A stretch of DNA of 64,000 bases from CAWBLP01 sp963721065 (GTDB lineage: Bacteria; Pseudomonadota; Alphaproteobacteria; Acetobacterales; Acetobacteraceae). The notes beneath the pieces were generated by a model, which saw only the letters and a program-made list of their open reading frames with translations, made no database searches and had not been told where the DNA came from. The stretch is from contig CAVRHO010000002.1 in NCBI GenBank assembly GCA_963721065.1, positions 1 through 64,000 of the forward strand, written 5' to 3'. This document shows, piece after piece, positions 21,493 through 32,260 of the stretch. Both the position numbers and the translations under genes were made by a program. The number at the start of each line of letters is the position of its first letter. Position 1 is the first letter of the stretch.

Positions 21493-23031
21493 GTGAGCGC
21501 GGACAGCTCGGCCCCTGTGTTCGACCTCGCCATCATCGGGGGAGGCATCAACGGCACGGGCATTGCCCGCGCCGCCGCCGGATGTGGGGCATCCGTCTTC
21601 CTCTGCGAAGCCCGCGACCTCGCCTCAGCTACCTCGTCAGCATCCACCAAGCTGATCCATGGCGGACTTCGCTACCTCGAGTACCGGGAATTCCGCCTGG
21701 TACGCGAAGCACTGCGGGAGCGGGAGGTGCTGTGGGGGCTCGCCCCGCATATCATCCGGCCCCTGCGCTTCGTGCTGCCACACCATAAGGGGCTCCGGCC
21801 CGCCTGGCTGCTGCGCCTCGGCCTGCTCGTGTATGACCATTTGGGCGGCCGCAAGCGCCTGCCCCCCACCAGCACGCGCAATCTGCGGCGCCACGCTGTG
21901 GGGCGGCCCTTGAAGCCGGCTTTCACCCTGGGGTTCGAATACTCGGATTGCTGGGTCGACGATGCGCGCCTCGTGGTCCTGAACGCGCGTGATGCGGCCG
22001 ATCGTGGTGCCACAATCGCACCGCGAACCCGCTGCATAGCTGCAGAGCGGGAACACGCTACCTGGCGCCTCACGCTGCAATCCGCGTCGGGCGGCCGCAG
22101 CGAAGTCCGCGCCCGGACACTGGTGAATGCCGCGGGGCCATGGGTCGCCCATGTGGCACGCGCCGTGGCGCAATCGGCGCCGGGTGCCGGTGTGCGCCTT
22201 GTCCAGGGCAGCCACATCGTCGTGCCGCGCCTCTACCCGGCGGACCACAGCTACGTCTTTCAGAACGCCGATGGGCGGATCATCTTCGTGATCCCTTACG
22301 AAACCGACTTCACTCTCATCGGCACGACCGACCGGGATTTCCGCGGCGATCCCACCACAGTCCAGGCCTCCGCCGAAGAGATCGCCTATCTCTGCTCTGC
22401 TGCAAGCGAATATCTGCGCAAGCCGGTCACGCCGGGCGATGTCGTATGGTCCTATTCGGGCGTCCGCCCCCTCTACGACGACGGCGCATCCAAGGCGCAG
22501 GAGGCGACCCGCGACTACGTCCTCGAGCTCGACGCGCCACCCGACGCACCGCCGCTGCTGTCGGTCTATGGCGGCAAGATCACCACCTACCGGCGCCTGG
22601 CCGAGGCCGCGCTGACGCGACTCCTGCCGTACCTGCCGCAGATGACACACCGGAACCTGGCCTGGACGGCGCGGCACAGCCTGCCCGGCGGCGATTTCGG
22701 GCCGGACGGGTTCGACGGCGAACTGGCCCGCGCGCAACGTCGTTGGCCGTTCGTCCCCGCCCCCATGCTGCGCCGGTTGCTGCGCGCCTATGGAACATGC
22801 GTGAGCGACCTCCTCGGGGGCGCAGCCTCGTTGGAAGACCTCGGCACCGTGTTCGGCGCCAACCTGACCGAGGCGGAGATCCGCTACCTGGTCCGGCGCG
22901 AATGGGCAATGACCGCCGAGGACATCGTCTGGCGTCGCACCAAGCTGGGGCTCCGCCTCTCGCAGCCCGAAATCGCGTGTATCGATGAATTCCTTCAGGG
23001 CCTGCCGACGCTCCGGGACCACGCCGCATGA
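21493..23031 (+). CDS. glpD: Glycerol-3-phosphate dehydrogenase, FAD-dependent (aerobic)
   Basis: 512 residues, close to the family length. It oxidises glycerol 3-phosphate to dihydroxyacetone phosphate at the membrane, passing electrons to quinone. The FAD-binding motif is IIGGGINGTGIARAAA at residues 13-28, followed by the substrate-region signature SSASTKLIHGGLRYLEY. A second FAD-contact region includes LVQGSHIVVPRLY, and YGGKITTYRRLAE is the conserved C-terminal FAD loop. The last 120 residues form the GlpD C-terminal helical domain. GTG 21493 is chosen because GGAGA lies about 12 bases upstream. It is the first core gene right of the island; no glpK or glpF is adjacent. Confidence 0.94.
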   Translation: MSADSSAPVFDLAIIGGGINGTGIARAAAGCGASVFLCEARDLASATSSASTKLIHGGLRYLEYREFRLVREALREREVLWGLAPHIIRPLRFVLPHHKGLRPAWLLRLGLLVYDHLGGRKRLPPTSTRNLRRHAVGRPLKPAFTLGFEYSDCWVDDARLVVLNARDAADRGATIAPRTRCIAAEREHATWRLTLQSASGGRSEVRARTLVNAAGPWVAHVARAVAQSAPGAGVRLVQGSHIVVPRLYPADHSYVFQNADGRIIFVIPYETDFTLIGTTDRDFRGDPTTVQASAEEIAYLCSAASEYLRKPVTPGDVVWSYSGVRPLYDDGASKAQEATRDYVLELDAPPDAPPLLSVYGGKITTYRRLAEAALTRLLPYLPQMTHRNLAWTARHSLPGGDFGPDGFDGELARAQRRWPFVPAPMLRRLLRAYGTCVSDLLGGAASLEDLGTVFGANLTEAEIRYLVRREWAMTAEDIVWRRTKLGLRLSQPEIACIDEFLQGLPTLRDHAA

Positions 23032-23195
23032 CCCTGCAGCGCGCGCGGGCCGGATCAGCTCAAGCCGTGTGAAAGCCGGACAGGACCCGCGTTGCCGCGC
23101 CGTCTCATTGTGTGGATACCCGCTGCCCGGGCCTTCCTTCCGCGATCAGCCGGCGTCGCCCCACACGCTGTGACGGGCTTCGTCCCAGGGACGCC

Positions 23196-24536
<1,341 letters not shown>

Positions 24537-24560
24537 CGCCGGCTGCGATCCGTTGAGAAA

Positions 24561-25028
24561 TCAGGAGTCCACGATCATCAGCACCTCGCCGTACTCCACC
24601 GGCGCGCCGTTGGTCACCAGCACGCGCGACAGGGTTCCGGATTTCGGTGCCTTGATCTGGTTGAACGTCTTCATCGCCTCGATCAGCAGAAGCGTCTGCC
24701 CGGCGGTCACCGGCTGCCCCACCGTGGCGAAGGGCGGGCTGCCCGGCTCCGGCGACAGGTAGGCGACACCCACCATCGGGCTTGCCACGGCACCCGGATG
24801 CGCCGCCAGCTCTGCCTCGGAACTGCCGGCTTCCGTCGGCGCGGCCGGCGATGTGGCAGCGGCCGGCGCGGCCTGCGGCACGCCGACGGCGGCGGCCTGC
24901 GAAACCCCGGCGCGCACGACGCGGATGCGGCTGTCCTTCTCGGCGATCTCGATCTCGCTCAGCCCGGTCTCCGTCAGCACGGAGGCCAGCATGCGAATCG
25001 CATCGGGGTCGATCGGGATACGCGTCAT
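24561..25028 (-). CDS. accB: Acetyl-CoA carboxylase, biotin carboxyl carrier protein
   Basis: 155 residues. The N-terminal 40 residues form the AccB-specific helix (LASVLTETGLSEIEI), followed by an Ala/Pro linker (about 42-75). The biotinyl domain has the carrier motif IEAMKTFNQIKA, with the biotinylated lysine at residue 120. The VASPMVGVAYLSPEPGSPPF segment and its thumb-like insertion are typical. ATG 25028 overlaps the aroQ stop (ATGA), so the genes are probably translationally coupled. Biotinylated AccB shuttles carboxyl groups from AccC to the AccAD transferase, which is not in this window. Confidence 0.95.
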   Translation of the reverse strand: MTRIPIDPDAIRMLASVLTETGLSEIEIAEKDSRIRVVRAGVSQAAAVGVPQAAPAAATSPAAPTEAGSSEAELAAHPGAVASPMVGVAYLSPEPGSPPFATVGQPVTAGQTLLLIEAMKTFNQIKAPKSGTLSRVLVTNGAPVEYGEVLMIVDS

Positions 25029-25486
25029 ACCTCTGCCTCGATCAGCTCGGCCATCGCCGTCAGTGCCAGCGCATAGCCGCGGATGCCCAGGCCGGCAATC
25101 ACGCCCACGGCCGCCTTGGACACGTAGGAGTGCTGCCGGAACTCCTCGCGGCGGTGAATATTCGTGATGTGCACCTCGATCACCGGCAGTTCGGACGCCA
25201 GCAGCGCGTCCATCAGGGCGATCGAGGTGGTGGTGTAGCCCGCCGGGTTGATCACGATTTCGGCGGCGCGGCCGCGGCATTCCTGCACCCAGGAAATCAG
25301 CTCGCCTTCGCCGTTGGTCTGCCGGAAGTCGATCGCCAGGCCCAGCGTATCGCCGGTTTCGGCGCAGAGTTGCTCGACGTCGTCGATGGTGGCGCTGCCA
25401 TACAGGTGCGGCTGCCGCAGGCCGAGCATGTTCATGTTCGGACCGTTGAGAACCGCTACCAATGGTCGGGGGGCGGAATGGGACAT
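25025..25486 (-). CDS. aroQ: 3-dehydroquinate dehydratase, type II
   Basis: 153 residues. It converts 3-dehydroquinate to 3-dehydroshikimate, the third step of the shikimate pathway. Type II features are LNGPNMNMLGLRQPHLYG (residues 13-30) with the catalytic tyrosine, the flexible-loop arginine, INPAGYTTTSIALMDAL, and the EVHITNIHRREEFRQHSYVS region with the active-site histidine. The start at 25486 (MSHSAPRPLVAVLNG) gives the normal family length; the open frame extends to 25570 but that extension is low-complexity. It heads an operon with accB and accC, an arrangement common in alphaproteobacteria. Confidence 0.94.
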   Translation of the reverse strand: MSHSAPRPLVAVLNGPNMNMLGLRQPHLYGSATIDDVEQLCAETGDTLGLAIDFRQTNGEGELISWVQECRGRAAEIVINPAGYTTTSIALMDALLASELPVIEVHITNIHRREEFRQHSYVSKAAVGVIAGLGIRGYALALTAMAELIEAEV

Positions 25487-25612
25487 GGCCTGCGCCCGTA
25501 GCATAGCGGGTTGGGTCTGGCCAGAGCCTGCGCCTCCCTGGGGTCCCTGGGCGTCGGCGGGCGGCGCCATCGCAATTGACCTTCGCCCCCCTGCTCCATA
25601 GCTTCGCCCGGC

Positions 25613-27202
25613 ATGTCAGCAGCACTCCGCAACAAGGGCGTCGCCCTGCCGAAAGCCTGGCCTTTCGAGGAAGCGGCCAAAGTCGCCCACCGGCTGGAAC
25701 TCTCCGGCAAGGGACAGGCGCTGTTCGAAACCGGCTACGGTCCGTCCGGCCTGCCGCATATCGGCACGTTCGGCGAAGTCGCCCGCACCTCCTGGGTGCG
25801 CCACGCCTTTGGCGTGCTCACCGGTCTGCCGTCGCGCCTGATCGCGTTCAGCGACGACATGGACGGGCTGCGCAAGGTGCCCGACAACGTACCCAACCGC
25901 GACCTGCTGGCCAAGCACCTGGGCAAGCCGCTCACCCGTATCCCGGACCCGTTCGGCACGCACGAATCCTTCGGCGCACACAACAACGCGCGGCTGCGCG
26001 CCTTCCTCGATTCCTTCGGCTTCGAGTACGAGTTCGCCTCCTCGACCGACTACTACGCCTCGGGCCGGTTCGACGCCGCGTTGCGCCGCATCCTGGAATG
26101 CTACGACCAGGTGATCCAGGTGATCCTGCCCACCCTGGGGCCGGAACGCCGCGCCACCTACGCGCCGATCCTGCCGATCCATCCGCAGACCGGCGTGGTG
26201 ATGCAGGTGCCGATGGAGCATATCGACGCCGCCGCCGGCACGGTGGTCTGGCGCGACCCGGACTCACGCGAGTTGTTCGAAACGCCGGTCACGGGCGGCG
26301 CCTGCAAGCTGCAGTGGAAGGCCGACTGGGCCATGCGCTGGTACGCGCTGGACGTGGACTACGAAATGTCCGGCAAGGACCTGATCGACAGCGTTCGCCT
26401 GTCCAGCCGCATCTGCCGCATCCTGGGCAACCAGCCGCCCGAGGGCTGCACCTACGAGCTGTTCCTCGACGAAAAGGCGCAGAAGATCAGCAAGTCCAAG
26501 GGCAACGGCCTGTCCGTGGACGAATGGCTCCGCTACGCCCCGTCCGAATCGCTCGGCCAGTTCATGTACAACCAGCCGCAGCGCGCCAAGCGGCTGTATT
26601 TCGACGTGATCCCGCGGGCGGTGGACGAATACGTCGCCAATGTCGGCAAGGCCGTCCAGCAGAATGAGGCAGAGCGCCAGACCAACCCCGCCTGGCATAT
26701 CCATATGGGCAAGCTGCCGAACCACGCCGGCAGCCCGGTATCCTTCGCCATGCTGCTGAATCTGGCCAGCGTGGTGAACGCCGAGACGCCGGACATCCTG
26801 TGGGGCTTCATCCGCCGCTACACCCACGGCGCCACCGCCGAAACCCAGCCCTTCCTTGCCCGCCTGGTCGATCACGCCATCGCCTACTACGGGGACTTTG
26901 TCCGCCCCAACAAGCAGTTCCGCGACCCGGACGAAACCGAACGTGCCGCCCTGCAAGACCTGGCCGCCACACTGGAAGCCCTGCCGGCGGACAGCTCGGC
27001 CGAGGCGATCCAGAACGCGGTGTACGAAGTGGGCAAGCGTTACCCGTTCGTGGAACTGCGCGCCTGGTTCACCTGCCTGTACCAGGTGCTGCTGGGCCAG
27101 CAGGAAGGCCCGCGCTTCGGCGGGTTCGTCGCGTTGTATGGCATCCCGGAGACCATCACCCTGATTCGGACCGCGCTCAGCCGCCAAGCCAACGCGGCCT
27201 GA
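25613..27202 (+). CDS. lysK: Lysyl-tRNA synthetase, class I
   Basis: A 529-residue archaeal-type class I LysRS, the form used by most alphaproteobacteria instead of the class II LysS. The HIGH-type motif is GPSGLPHIGTFGE (near residue 44) and the KMSKS-type motif is QKISKSKGNGLS (near 290). The alpha-helical C-terminal anticodon-binding part ends RTALSRQANAA. It charges tRNA-Lys in the cytoplasm. The next gene starts 4 bases after its stop and resembles the lipid flippase part of lysylphosphatidylglycerol synthases, whose donor is Lys-tRNA, a telling neighbour. The aroQ gene is divergent, 126 bases upstream. Confidence 0.96.
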   Translation: MSAALRNKGVALPKAWPFEEAAKVAHRLELSGKGQALFETGYGPSGLPHIGTFGEVARTSWVRHAFGVLTGLPSRLIAFSDDMDGLRKVPDNVPNRDLLAKHLGKPLTRIPDPFGTHESFGAHNNARLRAFLDSFGFEYEFASSTDYYASGRFDAALRRILECYDQVIQVILPTLGPERRATYAPILPIHPQTGVVMQVPMEHIDAAAGTVVWRDPDSRELFETPVTGGACKLQWKADWAMRWYALDVDYEMSGKDLIDSVRLSSRICRILGNQPPEGCTYELFLDEKAQKISKSKGNGLSVDEWLRYAPSESLGQFMYNQPQRAKRLYFDVIPRAVDEYVANVGKAVQQNEAERQTNPAWHIHMGKLPNHAGSPVSFAMLLNLASVVNAETPDILWGFIRRYTHGATAETQPFLARLVDHAIAYYGDFVRPNKQFRDPDETERAALQDLAATLEALPADSSAEAIQNAVYEVGKRYPFVELRAWFTCLYQVLLGQQEGPRFGGFVALYGIPETITLIRTALSRQANAA

Positions 27203-27206
27203 GCCG

Positions 27207-29243
27207 ATGCCCCGTCCGGCGGCTGCGGACAGCCTGAAGACCTGGCTGGCGCGGCTGCCGGCGATTCTGGGCGTGCTGTTGCTGGTGGGCGCGATCTACG
27301 TGATCCACCGCGAGTTCCGCCATCTGCGCCTGCACGATATCGCCCACGCCCTGGGGTCGATCCCGCCGCGCGCGCTGGCGCTGTCCTTCGTCTGGACCGT
27401 CCTGTCCTATTTCGTGCTGACCTTCTACGACCGCCTGGGCACGATCTATGCCGGGCACAAGGTGGCGTACGGCCGCGTGGCCTTCGCCTCGTTCTGTGCC
27501 TACGCGCTGTCGCACAACCTGGGTTTTGCCGCCGTGTCCGGCGCCGCCGTGCGCTACCGGCTGTATGCGCACTGGGGCCTGACGCCGGTGCAGATCGCCA
27601 AGACGGTGGCGTTCTGCAGCCTGACCTTCGGCTTGGGCGGCATGGTGCTGGGCGGCGTGATCCTGTTCGTGGAACCCGAAGCGGTGCCGTTCTTCGGCGA
27701 CCACCTGCCGCATGCCGTGCTGTACGCCTGCGGTGCGCTGCTGTGGGCGATCGTGCTGGGCTACGTCACCCTGTCGAAAGTGGTCGGCCATATCCGCCTG
27801 TTCGGGCACGAGGCCGATCTTCCCGGCTGGCGCATGGCGATCATCCAGGTGCTGCTGGCGACGGCAGACGTGGCAATGACCGCCACCATCTTCTGGCAAC
27901 TGCTGCCGCACGCGCCGGGGCTGACCTGGCTGATCTTCCTGGGCGTGTATGTGGCCTCCTACAGCGCCGGCCTGGCGGCCAACCTGCCCGGAGGCATCGG
28001 CGTGTTCGACACCGCCATGCTGCTGGGGCTTGAGCGCTACATCCCGGCGCCGGACGTGATCGGCGCGATCGTGGTGTTCCGGCTGTACTACTACGTGATC
28101 CCGCTGTTCCTGGCGGGCTCGCTGTTCGCCGGCAACGAAATCGTGCTGCGCAGCCGCGTGCTGCTGCGTCGCGCCGGCCGCCCCGGCGGCATGCGCTGGA
28201 GCGAGCCCGAGTTTGCCACCGCGACCGCAACCGGTGCCGTCGCCCTGTGCGGCATCCTGATGCTGTGCCTGGGCGTGCTGGCACCGCAGACCGGATTTTC
28301 CTGGCTGGACCCGAACTATGCCGACATCGCCAGCGAGGCGAGCCAGTTCGTGCCGTCACTGATCGGCGCCGGGCTGGTCGTGGCGGCGCTGGGCCTGGCC
28401 CGAAGGGTGAACCTGGCCTGGACACTGACCATTCTGCTGCTGCTGGTCGGCGCGGCCTTCGCCGGCGCGCAGGACGGGCGCGGCTGGGTCTCCGCGATCC
28501 TGGTGCTGACCACGGTGCTGGTGCTGCCGTTCCGCAACAACTTCTATCGCCACGCCAGCCTGATCAACGGCCCGCTGGACTCCTCCGGCACGCTGTCGCT
28601 GATCACCCTGGCGATCTGCCTGCTGGGCCTGGCCGCCACCCGGCCGCAGACGAACATGCTGAGCAACAATGCCTGGTGGGCCGTGATCCTGTCGGAGGAT
28701 GCGCCGAATTCACTGCGGCTGACGGTGGCGGCAGCGGTCGGGCTGGGGCTGTGGGCACTGTGGCGCCTGCTGCGCCCCGGACGCGTGCGTTTCCTGCCCT
28801 GGGATGTCGCGGCATCCGACCGGATGCGGGCGATCGGCGCACGCCCCCCGGTGCATGCCGACGGCGTGGTGCTGGGTGAGACCGCCCGCGCCGCCATCGC
28901 CTTCCAGCGCTGCGGCCGCATTCTGCTCGGCCTGGGCGACCCGACCGGGGCGGAGAGCGACCGTGTCTCGGCGATCTGGCGGCTGCGCGACCTGGCGCAG
29001 CAGGAGGGGCTCCACCCGGCTTTCTGGGGCGCCGGTCCGGCGTTGCTGCACGTCTATGGCGATCTGGGCCTGACCGCCCTGCCGCTGGGGCCCGACGGAC
29101 TGCCACTGCCGGAGGCGCCCGACATGACCCCGGCGGCCAGGGCGTACCTGGTGTGCCAGGCCGAACGGGACCTGAACACGTTGCTACCGCTGCTGCCCGA
29201 ACTGGCGAGGCAGCAGGATGTGGAAAGCGCAACGGCGGCATAG
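27207..29243 (+). CDS. MprF/LPG-synthase-like membrane protein with truncated synthase domain
   Basis: 678 residues. The first 330 residues are the LPG_synthase_TM flippase domain (YALSHNLGFAAVSGAAVRYR, LAANLPGGIGVFDTAMLLGLE). More helices follow to about residue 520 (LPFRNNFYRHASL is the usual junction). Residues from about 530 match only the first half of the DUF2156 synthase domain (RILLGLGDPTGAESD..AIWRLRDLA, HVYGDLGLTALPLG). Full MprF/LpiA proteins have about 850 residues and need the second GNAT half for aminoacyl transfer. That half is missing and is not found in other frames downstream. It may flip lipids without making them, or be degenerate. It begins 4 bases after lysK, suggesting co-transcription. 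Confidence 0.82.
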   Translation: MPRPAAADSLKTWLARLPAILGVLLLVGAIYVIHREFRHLRLHDIAHALGSIPPRALALSFVWTVLSYFVLTFYDRLGTIYAGHKVAYGRVAFASFCAYALSHNLGFAAVSGAAVRYRLYAHWGLTPVQIAKTVAFCSLTFGLGGMVLGGVILFVEPEAVPFFGDHLPHAVLYACGALLWAIVLGYVTLSKVVGHIRLFGHEADLPGWRMAIIQVLLATADVAMTATIFWQLLPHAPGLTWLIFLGVYVASYSAGLAANLPGGIGVFDTAMLLGLERYIPAPDVIGAIVVFRLYYYVIPLFLAGSLFAGNEIVLRSRVLLRRAGRPGGMRWSEPEFATATATGAVALCGILMLCLGVLAPQTGFSWLDPNYADIASEASQFVPSLIGAGLVVAALGLARRVNLAWTLTILLLLVGAAFAGAQDGRGWVSAILVLTTVLVLPFRNNFYRHASLINGPLDSSGTLSLITLAICLLGLAATRPQTNMLSNNAWWAVILSEDAPNSLRLTVAAAVGLGLWALWRLLRPGRVRFLPWDVAASDRMRAIGARPPVHADGVVLGETARAAIAFQRCGRILLGLGDPTGAESDRVSAIWRLRDLAQQEGLHPAFWGAGPALLHVYGDLGLTALPLGPDGLPLPEAPDMTPAARAYLVCQAERDLNTLLPLLPELARQQDVESATAA

Positions 29244-29343
29244 CGGCCCGGCAACAGCGCCGAGCGCTGGCCTCGTCTCGTTCCTGGTCTCGTCGCCTCC
29301 TGGACCTACCTCATCAGGGAAGCGGCCTCCCGCCAGGGCGGCG

Positions 29344-29856
29344 TTACCGGGACGAGCCCTGGGCGCGATCGTGCCGGCGCGCATAGTCACGGAACAGATG
29401 GTCCGCCTCGCGCTGCTGCTCGGGCGAAAGGGCCGTGTAGAGGTGCCGGAACGGCTTCACCAGCCGGTCCACGTCCCGGGCGCGGGTACGCTCGAGTTGG
29501 GCATAGGACTCCAGATTCTGCAGGGCCGACATCGACGAGAGACGGTTCGCGCGATGCCGATAGGCGTGATCCATGTTGCGCGCGTTCTCCCGCATCACTT
29601 CGGCGAACCTGTGCCACGCATGCCGCTGGTCCGGCCGGATGCGAAGCCGGGCCCGCAGATCCTCGATGCGGCGTTCCACGCCCGACCGCTCGCCCTCTGC
29701 CTGCCGGTGCATTGGTTGCGTGGCATGCATGTCCCGGTCCGGCCGCACTGCGTCATGCGATCCGGTCTGCGCCAGGCCGGGGGTCGCCAGTCCTCCGGTC
29801 AGGACGCCGGCGATCAGCAGGGCAGGGGCGGCACGGGCGAGCAGCGAGACGTTCAT
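29344..29856 (-). CDS. Periplasmic LTXXQ-motif (Spy/CpxP-like) protein
   Basis: 170 residues with a signal peptide (1-30, MNVSLLARAAPALLIAGV..PGLAQ) and a highly charged helical remainder. Spy/CpxP-type LTXXQ repeats are visible in weakened form: RIRPDQRHAWHRF near residue 75 and ALSPEQQREADHLF near 150. Proteins of this type are small periplasmic chaperones or stress sensors. ATG 29856 is chosen because GGAG lies about 10 bases upstream and a signal peptide follows directly; a longer frame to 29910 gives a poor N-terminus. It stands alone, convergent with the preceding MprF-like gene. Confidence 0.75.
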   Translation of the reverse strand: MNVSLLARAAPALLIAGVLTGGLATPGLAQTGSHDAVRPDRDMHATQPMHRQAEGERSGVERRIEDLRARLRIRPDQRHAWHRFAEVMRENARNMDHAYRHRANRLSSMSALQNLESYAQLERTRARDVDRLVKPFRHLYTALSPEQQREADHLFRDYARRHDRAQGSSR

Positions 29857-29977
29857 GCAGGCTTCTCCAAACAGGTGTCGATGCGAGCGACCGCCACCAG
29901 GCGGCCGCACGCTGTATCAGGTCGGAATGAAATGTGGCGGGTCTGTCGCCCTCACACCGAATTGTTGGGGCTGCGAG

Positions 29978-31057
29978 TCAGAGCCGGGCCCGGAGGTACT
30001 GCGGCGGCAGCGGTGGTTCGGCGCCCAGTTCCTTCGCGGCCCGCAGCGGCCAGGCGGGATCGGCCAGCAGCGCGCGCGCCAGCAGCACCACATCGGCGCG
30101 ATCGTTGGCAACGATTTCCGCTGCATGGGTCGGTTCTGAAATAAGCCCGACCGCGCCGCTGGCGATGCCCGCGCCCTGCTTCACCGCCTCGGCGAACGGC
30201 ACCTGATACCCCGGATGCAGCGACGGGATCTTCTGCTCGGCCGACACGCCGCCGGACGAGCAGTCGATCAGGTCCACATCCCCGCGCGCCGCCAGCTTGC
30301 GGCACAGCGCCACCGTGTCCGCGATGGTCAGCCCGTTCGGCATCCAGTCGGTGCAGGACAGCCGCACCCACAGCGGCAGGTCATCCGGCCATTCCGCGCG
30401 GATCGCGTCCAGCGTCTCCATCAGGAAGCGGCTGCGCCCGTCCAGGTCGCCGCCATAGGCGTCGTTGCGGCGATTGGACACCGGCGAGAGGAAGGAGTGC
30501 AGCAGATAACCGTGCGCCGCATGCAACTCCACCAGCTTGAAGCCGGCTTCCCGCGCCATGCGGGCGCTGGCGGCGAACTGGCCGGCGATTTCGCCGATCT
30601 GGTCCGGCGTCAGCGCCTGCGGGTCGGTGGCGCCCGGTGTGAACGGGATCGGGCTGGGCGCCAGCGGCACCCAGCCGCCGTCCTGCGGGGCGATCGGCGC
30701 GCCGCCGTCCCAGGGACGGTGGCTGCTGGCCTTGCGGCCGGCATGCGCCAATTGGATCGCCGGCACCGCGCCGCCACGCTCGATGATGCTGGCGAGGCGG
30801 GCCAGCAGGGCCTGGTGCTGCGGGTTCCACAGCCCCAGGCAGTTCGGGGTAATGCGGCCGACGGCGGACACGTGCGTCGCCTCGGTGAAGACGATGCCGG
30901 CGCCACCCATCGCGCGGGCGCCCAAATGCTGCACGTGCCAGTCGTCGCCCAGCCCGTCGGTGGCGCTGTACTGGCACATCGGTGCAACCGCGATCCGGTT
31001 GCGGGCCGTAACGGAGCGGAACGTGATCGGCTGGAACAGCAGCGGCGTATGGGACAT
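29978..31057 (-). CDS. NADH:flavin oxidoreductase (old yellow enzyme family, YqjM-like)
   Basis: A 359-residue FMN-containing TIM-barrel ene-reductase. Features of the YqjM/class III group are the redox-tuning cysteine in APMCQYSA (residues 26-33), QLAHAGRKAS, HAAHGYLLHSFLSPVSNRR with the substrate-binding histidines, and the phosphate-binding C-terminal part VGLISEPTHAAEIV, DVVLLARALLADPAW. Members reduce activated C=C bonds of enones and maleimides in vitro; the cell substrate is unknown. It is last of a leftward group SDR - M20 peptidase - OYE, 76 bases after the peptidase. Confidence 0.92.
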   Translation of the reverse strand: MSHTPLLFQPITFRSVTARNRIAVAPMCQYSATDGLGDDWHVQHLGARAMGGAGIVFTEATHVSAVGRITPNCLGLWNPQHQALLARLASIIERGGAVPAIQLAHAGRKASSHRPWDGGAPIAPQDGGWVPLAPSPIPFTPGATDPQALTPDQIGEIAGQFAASARMAREAGFKLVELHAAHGYLLHSFLSPVSNRRNDAYGGDLDGRSRFLMETLDAIRAEWPDDLPLWVRLSCTDWMPNGLTIADTVALCRKLAARGDVDLIDCSSGGVSAEQKIPSLHPGYQVPFAEAVKQGAGIASGAVGLISEPTHAAEIVANDRADVVLLARALLADPAWPLRAAKELGAEPPLPPQYLRARL

Positions 31058-31133
31058 GCGGCCTCTGGGCGGTTGTATGGACAGCGGCGATGGGGCGGCC
31101 CAACGGTGCCGGACCGCCCACCGGGCGCGGGTG

Positions 31134-32255
31134 TTACAACGTTTCCAGCAGTCCGGCCATCAGCGCCGCGCGCGGGGCGAGGTGCTGCCACAGGATGTGC
31201 TCGTGGCTGGCATGCGCGCCGGCGCCGGGGCAGCCGATCCCGTCCAGCGTGGGGACGCCCAGCGCCGCGGTGAAGTTGCCGTCGGAGCCGCCACCGCGGT
31301 GCTGGCGCGGCAGGTCGATGCCGACATCCTGCGCAATGGCGTGCGCCTTTTCGTACAGCGCACGAATGCCCGGGGATTCGGTGAAAGGCGGGCGATTCAT
31401 GCCGCCTTCCACCACCACGCGGCAGCCGGGCGTGCGCGCGGCCAGGCTGCGCAGCGCCTGCTCCATGCGCTCGCCGTCCGCGGCCGAGTTCACCCGCAGG
31501 TCGATCTCGCACCCGGCTTCCGGCGCGATGACGTTGGGGCGCGAGCCGCCCCAGACCGGCGCCATGTTCAGCGTGATGCCGCTGTCCACATCGACCATCG
31601 CGTGCAGCGCCAGGATCTGGTGCGACAGCTCGATCACGGCCGAGGCGCCGTCCTGGAACGCGGTGCCGGCGTGGGCACCGCGGCCCTCCACCCGCAGCAC
31701 GAAGCGGCCGACGCCCTTGCGGGCGGTGACGCAGGCCCCGCCGGCGCCGGCCGGTTCGGGGATCAGCACGGCGGCGGCGCCGGCGCCTTCGCGCTCGATG
31801 ATTTCGCGGCTGGTGGGGCTGCCGACTTCCTCGTCCGGGGTCAGCAGCAGCGTGATCGGGCGGGCGGTGGGCACCCGTTGGGTCAGGATGCAGCGGACCG
31901 CGTGGAAGGCCAGGAAGCTGCCGGCCTTCATATCGTAGATCCCCGGGCCGTGCGCCTTCGCGCCGTTCACCACGTAGGGCATGTCATCCAGCGTGCCGAG
32001 CGACCAGACCGTGTCGAGATGGCCGGCCACCAGGACCGGTGCGCCCTGGCCGGGGGTGCGGGCGACCAGGGTGTCGCCGAACCCGTCGCGGCCGGGAATG
32101 CGCGTCATTGCGGCACCGGCGCGCGTGAGTTCGGCCTCGGCCAGGTCCGCGAGCCGGTTCACCGCGGCGCCGTCGGGGCTGGGCGTCTCCACCCGCACCC
32201 AGGTGGCGAGTTCGGCCAGCAGGTCCTCCGACGTGCCGGGGTCGGTGTGCGGCAC
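31134..32255 (-). CDS. M20 family metallopeptidase (glutamate carboxypeptidase-like)
   Basis: A 373-residue binuclear zinc hydrolase. Metal and catalytic residues are visible: His and Asp in VLVAGHLDTVWS, the bridging Asp in GPGIYDMKAGS, the Glu-Glu pair in LLTPDEEVGSPTSR, a glutamate in IPEPAG, and a final histidine in GAGAHASHEHILW. The dimerisation or lid domain lies at about 170-285. The family includes carboxypeptidase G2 and related exopeptidases or amidases that release C-terminal glutamate; the substrate here is unknown. It starts 5 bases after the SDR stop, so both are probably in one operon. Confidence 0.9.
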   Translation of the reverse strand: MPHTDPGTSEDLLAELATWVRVETPSPDGAAVNRLADLAEAELTRAGAAMTRIPGRDGFGDTLVARTPGQGAPVLVAGHLDTVWSLGTLDDMPYVVNGAKAHGPGIYDMKAGSFLAFHAVRCILTQRVPTARPITLLLTPDEEVGSPTSREIIEREGAGAAAVLIPEPAGAGGACVTARKGVGRFVLRVEGRGAHAGTAFQDGASAVIELSHQILALHAMVDVDSGITLNMAPVWGGSRPNVIAPEAGCEIDLRVNSAADGERMEQALRSLAARTPGCRVVVEGGMNRPPFTESPGIRALYEKAHAIAQDVGIDLPRQHRGGGSDGNFTAALGVPTLDGIGCPGAGAHASHEHILWQHLAPRAALMAGLLETL

Positions 32256-32260
32256 CGCCG

